Shown in pieces: positions 5,985 through 9,511 of a DNA stretch of 9,511 bases. Origin of the DNA: CAZSNT01 sp964607765 (GTDB lineage Bacteria > Verrucomicrobiota > Lentisphaeria > Oligosphaerales > JABHEG01); contig CAZSNT010000264.1 in NCBI GenBank assembly GCA_964607765.1, forward strand, positions 1-9,511, in the 5' to 3' direction. The notes under the pieces were generated by a model. The model saw only the letters and a program-made list of their open reading frames with translations. It was not told where the DNA came from and searched no databases. The translations under genes and the position numbers were made by a program. Positions within the stretch are counted from its first letter, which is position 1, and each line of letters opens with the position of its first letter.

Positions 5985-6126
5985 GGGCGTATTGACCAAT
6001 CGACGCGCTGGGGTTGTGCGGTTGCGGACCCCGCATCAGATTGGCCGGGAAGGAACAAGAACAGAACCAGCCCCTTTCTGGCGGACCTCCTAGCGTCGGC
6101 CGCAGAAGGGCACGTTGGCAGAGACA
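5985..6126. other. Intergenic region upstream of the zinc-ribbon gene
   Basis: No gene is seen. The region must contain the promoter of the zinc-ribbon gene, but no good -35/-10 pair stands out. GAAGGG at 6105-6110 is a possible weak ribosome-binding site, better placed for TTG 6115 than for ATG 6127. Confidence 0.4.
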
Positions 6127-6555
6127 ATGAGCACCTGCCCGAAATGCCAGGGAGAATTGGGGACACTCGACACAGCGTGTCCTCATTGTCGCTGGGATTT
6201 CCCGGAAGAGGACGATCAATGGAGTGTTCCGACTCTCCGCTGCCTGGGACTACGGGTGGGCATTATGTCGGTGGTCGTCTACATCGGCTGGCACTACAAC
6301 ATGTTCATTTCTGACGGATGGAGTACGGTGGGTGCCAGCAACGTCGGGGAGATCATCGCGATGCTGTTGTTCTGGCCGATGACGATGGTCTACGTCCTGT
6401 TCATCGCGTTGCCGCTTGAGTCACTTGGCGTCTCGTCGCCACCGCTGTTGACCGGGGCGGCCGTTGTGTATGGCCTCGTCGCATCACCGGCGATATCTTG
6501 GTTGCTGTATGCCAAGTGGCACAGGAAGAAGCGGATGCCAACGAGTCGATGGTGA
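6127..6555 (+). CDS. Zinc-ribbon, three-helix membrane protein of unknown function
   Basis: The 142-residue protein starts with a zinc ribbon: Cys4-P-K-Cys7 and Cys18-P-H-Cys21, expected to hold one structural Zn in the cytoplasm. Three hydrophobic segments follow at about 41-61, 73-97 and 106-128, then a basic tail (KWHRKKR). ATG 6127 puts the ribbon at the extreme N-terminus, as is usual for this architecture. An in-frame TTG at 6115 would add four residues and is slightly better placed for GAAGGG (6105-6110). Neighbours are repeats on the left and a toxin-antitoxin pair on the right, so no pathway can be inferred. The stop codon lies inside a long hairpin (6551-6593). The gene is intact; no known family is recognised beyond 'zinc-ribbon domain protein'. 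Confidence 0.75.
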   Translation: MSTCPKCQGELGTLDTACPHCRWDFPEEDDQWSVPTLRCLGLRVGIMSVVVYIGWHYNMFISDGWSTVGASNVGEIIAMLLFWPMTMVYVLFIALPLESLGVSSPPLLTGAAVVYGLVASPAISWLLYAKWHRKKRMPTSRW

Positions 6556-6593
6556 GGGACTTGGCTGCACTGCGCTTCGCCAAGCCCCTCACC
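6551..6593 (+). terminator. Strong hairpin overlapping the stop codon of the zinc-ribbon gene
   Basis: GGTGAGGG (6551-6558) pairs perfectly with CCCTCACC (6586-6593). After one A·C mismatch, CTTGGC (6560-6565) pairs with GCCAAG (6579-6584) around a 13-base loop. The TGA stop is part of the stem. No T-run follows, so it may terminate poorly, protect the 3' end, or be a remnant of a recombination site. Confidence 0.5.
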
Positions 6594-6607
6594 GCAATGC
6601 TATCCAC

Positions 6608-6665
6608 TTGAAAAGGCTCTTCGCCGGGCGTACGTTTATACGTACGCTTAAGCCAGGAGTGCGCC
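6608..6665 (+). promoter_or_regulatory. Toxin-antitoxin promoter and palindromic operator
   Basis: A perfect 8-bp inverted repeat, GCGTACGT (6628-6635) and ACGTACGC (6640-6647), separated by TTAT, lies 18 bases before the antitoxin start. A -35-like TTGAAA is at 6608-6613 and a weak -10 candidate overlaps the palindrome (TACGTT 6631-6636, or TTTATA 6635-6640). Phd/YefM antitoxins repress their own operon by binding such palindromes, so this is the likely operator. Ribosome-binding site AGGAG is at 6655-6659, six bases before ATG 6666. Confidence 0.7.
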
Positions 6666-6908
6666 ATGACAACTTTGACGGCAACAGAAGCTCGGAAGAA
6701 CCTCTACACCTTGGTCGACACGGTGTCTGATTCACATGAACCGGTGCAGATTTCAGGGAAGCGGAATTCTGCTGTGTTGGTTTCCGAGGGTGATTGGCGG
6801 GCGATCCAGGAGACCCTGTATCTGTTAGGAATCCCGGGCATGCGGGAGTCCATCAGAGAGGGCCTCGAGACTCCGGTAGAGACGTGTGAGAAGGACTTGG
6901 ACTGGTGA
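6666..6908 (+). CDS. Phd/YefM-family antitoxin
   Basis: An 80-residue antitoxin that neutralises the downstream YoeB-like mRNase and, by family behaviour, represses the operon. The N-terminal half (1-55) has the Phd/YefM DNA-binding fold: 'TLTATEARKNLYTLVDTV', then 'EPVQISGKRNSAVLVSEGDWRAIQETLYLL', very close to the YefM pattern (ARxNL...I...AVL...W/Y..I.ET.YLL). The C-terminal ~25 acidic residues ('ETPVETCEKDLDW') form the flexible toxin-binding tail. Length is normal (YefM about 83). AGGAG sits six bases upstream. The TGA overlaps the toxin's GTG (GTGA), so translation is coupled. A palindromic operator lies directly upstream. The call is secure; the specific symbol is withheld because Phd/YefM naming is loose. 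Confidence 0.9.
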   Translation: MTTLTATEARKNLYTLVDTVSDSHEPVQISGKRNSAVLVSEGDWRAIQETLYLLGIPGMRESIREGLETPVETCEKDLDW

Positions 6909-7168
6909 GCTGGCAGCTGGTTTACACTTCCCAGGCCCGCAAGGACGCGAAGAAGCTCTCTCGTTCCGGGTTACGGGACCAGGCCGAAAGTCTACTGGAT
7001 ATTCTCGCGACTGATCCCTGCCAGACGCCTCCCCCTTTCGAGGAGCTTGTAGGCGACCTCGCCGGTGCTTGCTCTCGGCGAATCAACATTCAGCACCGCT
7101 TGGTCTATCAGGTCCTCGACAAGGAGAGGACTGTGAAGGTCATCAGGATGTGGTCTCACTACGAATGA
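6905..7168 (+). CDS. yoeB: Txe/YoeB-family mRNA interferase toxin
   Basis: An 87-residue ribosome-dependent RNase of the RelE superfamily. It starts with GTG 6905, overlapping the antitoxin stop; AAGGA (6891-6895) is nine bases upstream. YoeB hallmarks are present: N-terminal 'WQLVYTSQARKDAKKL', central 'PFEELVGDLAGACSRRINIQHRLVYQV' and C-terminal 'RMWSHYE'. The catalytic set known from E. coli YoeB (Glu46, Arg65, His83, Tyr84) aligns with Glu46, Arg65, His85 and Tyr86 here, so the toxin should be active. It is slightly longer than E. coli YoeB (84) and lacks its central Lys-rich insertion. The pair sits between repeats in an accessory stretch, where it would stabilise the region or act as a stress module. 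Confidence 0.9.
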   Translation: MSWQLVYTSQARKDAKKLSRSGLRDQAESLLDILATDPCQTPPPFEELVGDLAGACSRRINIQHRLVYQVLDKERTVKVIRMWSHYE

Positions 7169-7244
7169 TTCGGGGGCGAACGAGGCAGTCCACCTGACGG
7201 TGTACCCCGCCGCTTCGCTTCGCAGTCCCCGGGCTGGTGACTCT
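7169..7244. other. Spacer between toxin gene and repeat A2
   Basis: No gene is seen. Only a weak 4-bp stem (TTCG-GGGG-CGAA) follows the toxin stop, so there is no convincing terminator. A short tandem CGCTTCGCTT occurs near 7211-7220. Confidence 0.4.
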
Positions 7245-7693
7245 GGCGCTGTGCACACGGAATGGATGATCGGGCATCAACCGTGGGGTGCCGAAGGCGA
7301 TTGGTCTGAGTTCCGACTTCAGTCGGCAGTCGGGAAGGCGGTTCACCGCCGTGGGGCCGTCGGCCTGGCACACGGGGTCGCATGGCAAGGTGGCGTACGA
7401 CGCTGAAGCGTCTCCCCGGCTTCCGCGTGAACGCGGGACTCAGACGAAGACAGGAAAGGCATACCACATTGCTTCTGGCGGACCCCGCACGGCGGGGCCG
7501 CAGAGCCCGGCGTGCGGTCGGAGAACGACCAGGAGAGGACCGATGAGAATCCTCGAGCTCGACGAAACGACGGAACATCCCTGGTTGGTATGCCTCAAGG
7601 AGTGGGCAGAGGAACCGAAAGGAACAGGCCACAGGGCCGACTGGTGGCGCCGACTCAGAGAACACGGTCTCCGCATCAAGCTCGCGATGACCG
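7245..7693. repeat. Direct repeat A2: hairpin-rich leader plus start of the intact GNAT gene
   Basis: It matches 941-1388 (four substitutions in the 285-base leader). Here the coding part continues into the complete gene. The leader also holds a strong stem 24 bases long at 7478-7501 (CCCCGC-ACG-GCGGGG core with an outer GCGG/CCGC clamp and one bulged A) and GGTCG/CGACC at 7516-7530, both just before the ribosome-binding site AGGAGAGG (7531-7538). This copy is the likely parent, since only it has the full gene. Confidence 0.85.
7304..7445. repeat. Second inverted set of four TTCA/TGAA-loop mini-hairpins
   Basis: Identical in arrangement to 1000-1141: hairpins at 7313-7326, 7337-7350, 7399-7412 and 7423-7436, bounded by GTCTGAGT (7304-7311) and ACTCAGAC (7438-7445). 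All four stems are unchanged between the copies; the substitutions fall outside them. It lies about 100 bases upstream of the GNAT start codon and could be part of its transcript leader. Confidence 0.75.
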
Positions 7694-8307
7694 ATGACGG
7701 TGTGGTCGGGGGGATGATCCAATACGTGCCGATCGAGTATTCGATGGCGACAGGAGAGGATCTGTACTTCGTCCAGTGCACTTGGGTCCACGGGTACGCG
7801 GAGGGTCAAGGGAACCTGCAACGTCGAGGCATGGGCAAGGCTCTGCTGGCGGAAGCGGAGTCCGACGTCAAGGACCTCGGCACCAAGGGCTTGGTCGCTT
7901 GGGGCAACACCTTCCCAGGTTGGATGCCCGTCGCTTGGCTTCTGCAACAAGGCTACGAAGAGGTGGACCGGAACGGCCCGCGGGTTCTGGTCTGGAAGCC
8001 CTTCTCACCTGAAGCGCGGCCCCCGAAATGGCGCGTGCCGAGGAAGACTCCAGAGTTCACGCCGGGCGAAGTCACCATCATTGCGTTCTTCAACCCGTGG
8101 TGCGGTGATGCCTGCGACTTCTATGAAAGGGCTGCGCAGTATGCCGCCACGATGGGAGACAGAGTCAACTTCAGGCGAATCGACACCTCGAACCCAGCGA
8201 CCCTCGATGAGTGGGGGCTGAACAACGCCGTGTTTGTCAACGACCAGCAGATCACCCACGGGTTCGACGAACTCAAGGAAGCGGTCGAGGAGCGGCTGCA
8301 GGAGTAG
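7543..8307 (+). CDS. GNAT N-acetyltransferase fused to a YoaP-like thioredoxin-fold domain
   Basis: This 254-residue cytoplasmic enzyme is predicted to transfer acetyl from acetyl-CoA to an unknown amine. Residues ~1-155 are the GNAT domain: core strand 'GGMIQYVPIEYS', the family's 'CTWVHGYAEGQGN' and the acetyl-CoA pyrophosphate loop Q-R-R-G-M-G at 93-98 followed by KALL. Residues ~176-252 are a YoaP-like thioredoxin-fold domain ('VTIIAFFNPWCGDAC') with Cys187 and Cys191 spaced C-x3-C rather than the usual C-x2-C, then 'VNFRRIDTS' and 'NAVFVNDQQITHGFDELKEAVE'. Length and domain order fit the GNAT-YoaP family. The start ATG 7543 is fixed by AGGAGAGG at 7531-7538. An upstream in-frame extension is open but consists of repeat DNA. 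A broken paralogue lies at 1239. Confidence 0.88.
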   Translation: MRILELDETTEHPWLVCLKEWAEEPKGTGHRADWWRRLREHGLRIKLAMTDDGVVGGMIQYVPIEYSMATGEDLYFVQCTWVHGYAEGQGNLQRRGMGKALLAEAESDVKDLGTKGLVAWGNTFPGWMPVAWLLQQGYEEVDRNGPRVLVWKPFSPEARPPKWRVPRKTPEFTPGEVTIIAFFNPWCGDACDFYERAAQYAATMGDRVNFRRIDTSNPATLDEWGLNNAVFVNDQQITHGFDELKEAVEERLQE

Positions 8308-8485
8308 GGACACCGGACCAGACACTTCAGCGGACGGCGACCCGCCGCTGAGCTTTGCGTTGATCGCGAGGAAGGTGATGCGCTGCAAGCTCCGCGCAGT
8401 GATTGCCATCCTGGCCCTCGTCTCAGGCTGGCGACACAGCGCCTGAACGTGACACAGAATGCAGACACAAGGAGACCAATGGCCA
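8308..8485. other. Intergenic region with one attC-like or terminator hairpin
   Basis: No gene is seen. CAGCGG (8328-8333) pairs with CCGCTG (8345-8350), and CGG (8335-8337) with CCG (8342-8344), around a CGAC loop with A8334 bulged out; T8327/A8351 extends the stem. No T-run follows. AAGGAG at 8469-8474 is the ribosome-binding site of the next gene. Confidence 0.5.
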
Positions 8486-9475
8486 ATGAGAACCCTACGA
8501 CAACTGTCCGGGATGCTGGATAGCATGCCTCTAGCTGCTCAAGTGCTGCTTGCCGCAGTCTTGGTGGCCTACTCCGTGGTATCCGTATACGGCCGTCTCA
8601 ACACGGCCTTTGGGGCCAGGGTGTTCTCACGCGTTCCAAAGGAACGGATCCGCAGCGATGCGGCTCACATCTTCAAGTACACCATTGTTCCTCTCATCGT
8701 TACGTGTGGCTATGTGCTAATGGTCGTGTCCACGCAGGTGGAAAAGACGGCGAAGCAGAGGCGAAGGGCCGAGGCGGAAGCTCAGGCTTTGGCAAATCGG
8801 AAAGCGCGCGAAGCCAGATTGAGGGAGGCCGAGGCCATCGAACGGGCCTTCGAGTCGGCCAGCACACAGATCCTGGGACAGTACCTGGCTGCGAAGTGCC
8901 CCGGAGGGCGAGTGGCCGTTCTCACCGGCCCCCAGGGCGAGGAGGACGGGCGGACAGGGGCGTTCGTGGCTGGACTGCGCCTGGGGCTGGGGACCGCGGC
9001 TGAAAGCATGCTCGTCTTGACCCCGGGCGAACCCAGACACAGAGACTCGCCTCCGAACCGCTACTTCACCGCCGGGGTCGCGGAGGATCTGTTCACCGGG
9101 GAGTTGGCGGATATGCAGGTAGTGGTCAGCTTCATCGGCCTGCCCATGGGGTTCGCCGAATCGCCATTCTGGGACCGCCCGGAAGACCAACGCCCAGTCC
9201 TTGCGTTATGGGGTGGAATGCACAGGGAGTACGATCGCCATCTGGCCTCGGGGAGGATCGCAGCGCTAGTCGCCGCGCACAGCATCTCGAAATGGGTCGG
9301 GGCCACGGTGCAGGAGACGTTCGACCGGAGGTACAGACTGATCACGCCGGAATCGGTCGCAGCCAACGAGACTGGTGAGAATGACGATGATCCCGGGGCC
9401 CATCAGACGACCAGGAAAGCCGTCCCCGTCAATGAGATGACACATGAGCAGCGACTGATGTCGCCGCCGAGATAG
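8486..9475 (+). CDS. Membrane-anchored coiled-coil protein with a Rossmann-like domain, unknown function
   Basis: No family is recognised. The 329-residue product has two hydrophobic segments (about 16-35 and 64-83, the second 'YTIVPLIVTCGYVLMVV'). A highly charged Arg/Glu/Ala-rich coiled coil follows at 85-125. Residues ~136-288 look like an alternating beta/alpha domain: 'GRVAVLTGPQGEEDG' (a beta strand and turn), 'VAGLRLGLG', 'MQVVVSFIGLPMGF', 'RPVLALWGGMHREY' and 'GRIAALVAAH'. This resembles periplasmic-binding-protein or other nucleotide-type Rossmann folds, but no P-loop or catalytic motif is evident. The last ~40 residues are polar and probably disordered. ATG 8486 is preferred over ATG 8459 because AAGGAG (8469-8474) lies 11 bases upstream of it. 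It follows the GNAT gene with 178 bases between. Confidence 0.75.
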   Translation: MRTLRQLSGMLDSMPLAAQVLLAAVLVAYSVVSVYGRLNTAFGARVFSRVPKERIRSDAAHIFKYTIVPLIVTCGYVLMVVSTQVEKTAKQRRRAEAEAQALANRKAREARLREAEAIERAFESASTQILGQYLAAKCPGGRVAVLTGPQGEEDGRTGAFVAGLRLGLGTAAESMLVLTPGEPRHRDSPPNRYFTAGVAEDLFTGELADMQVVVSFIGLPMGFAESPFWDRPEDQRPVLALWGGMHREYDRHLASGRIAALVAAHSISKWVGATVQETFDRRYRLITPESVAANETGENDDDPGAHQTTRKAVPVNEMTHEQRLMSPPR

Positions 9476-9511
9476 GACTTTCCGATAGGGCCGTTTCTTC
9501 TTCTTCGTAAT
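9476..9511. other. Window end, no feature
   Basis: Short sequence after the last gene with a pyrimidine-rich run (TTTCTTCTTCTTCG). No preceding hairpin was seen, so it is not called a terminator. Confidence 0.4.

Noticed and set aside
7288..7542. In-frame open extension upstream of the GNAT gene (85 codons)
   Set aside because: It translates repeat and hairpin DNA, has no ribosome-binding site, and the AGGAGAGG at 7531-7538 fixes the start at 7543. Relatives of the family start at this point.
7159..7950. 263-codon minus-strand frame opposite the GNAT leader and gene
   Set aside because: It runs through hairpin repeats and antisense to a well-supported GNAT gene; low-complexity Arg/Pro-rich product. 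The similar frame at 720-1322 arises from the duplicate repeat, not from selection.
8234..8446. Small 70-codon gene overlapping the end of GNAT
   Set aside because: It overlaps GNAT by 74 bases in another frame, has no ribosome-binding site, and its product lacks motifs.
9476..9511. Intrinsic terminator at the window end
   Set aside because: There is a pyrimidine-rich run but no stem-loop immediately before it.

Overview
The window looks like a chromosomal, repeat-rich accessory region of a high-GC bacterium, probably of the Planctomycetota/PVC group or a similar lineage. The lineage call is inference. It rests on the pairing of a secreted sialate-O-acetylesterase-like (SASA/SGNH) protein with a secreted PDZ + alpha-toroid + HEAT-repeat protein, and on RAYT-type transposase debris between genes. 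No rRNA, tRNA or CRISPR array was seen.

Left part (1-1450) is debris and repeats. A 310-bp element (239-548) carries the 5' end of a REP-associated (Y1/IS200-like) transposase on the minus strand. Next to it is a frameshifted 3' part of a different Y1 transposase on the plus strand (564-861), then two abutting hairpins (874-920). A hairpin-rich repeat (941-1388) follows and ends in a broken copy of the GNAT gene whose intact copy lies at 7543.

Middle part (1476-5099) is an export/carbohydrate-type operon on the plus strand. It holds a broken small secreted protein (1476-1787), which runs in another frame into a SASA-type esterase ORF (1669-2673) that lacks its central catalytic portion. This is translationally coupled through an ATGA overlap to an intact 809-residue PDZ/HEAT protein (2670-5099).

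Right part (5159-9511) starts with a second copy of the transposase-derived element (5159-5433). It abuts the 5' fragment of a minus-strand tyrosine recombinase (5452-5571). A canonical GTAG-type inverted REP doublet (5859-5984) follows. Then comes a co-oriented run of small unrelated genes: a zinc-ribbon membrane protein (6127-6555), a Phd/YefM-YoeB toxin-antitoxin pair (6666-7168) with a palindromic operator, a GNAT-YoaP acetyltransferase/thioredoxin-like fusion (7543-8307) behind the hairpin-rich leader, and an unrecognised membrane-anchored coiled-coil/Rossmann-like protein (8486-9475).

The most unusual signals are these. (1) Four small hairpins have different stems but the same TTCA/TGAA tetraloop; they are arranged as an inverted set and present twice. 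(2) A transposase-derived element of about 275 bp has matching AGTCCT/AGGACT ends and two copies truncated at the same point. (3) The order resembles a decayed integron (an integrase start followed by co-oriented TA, GNAT and small membrane genes), but no convincing attC sites were found.
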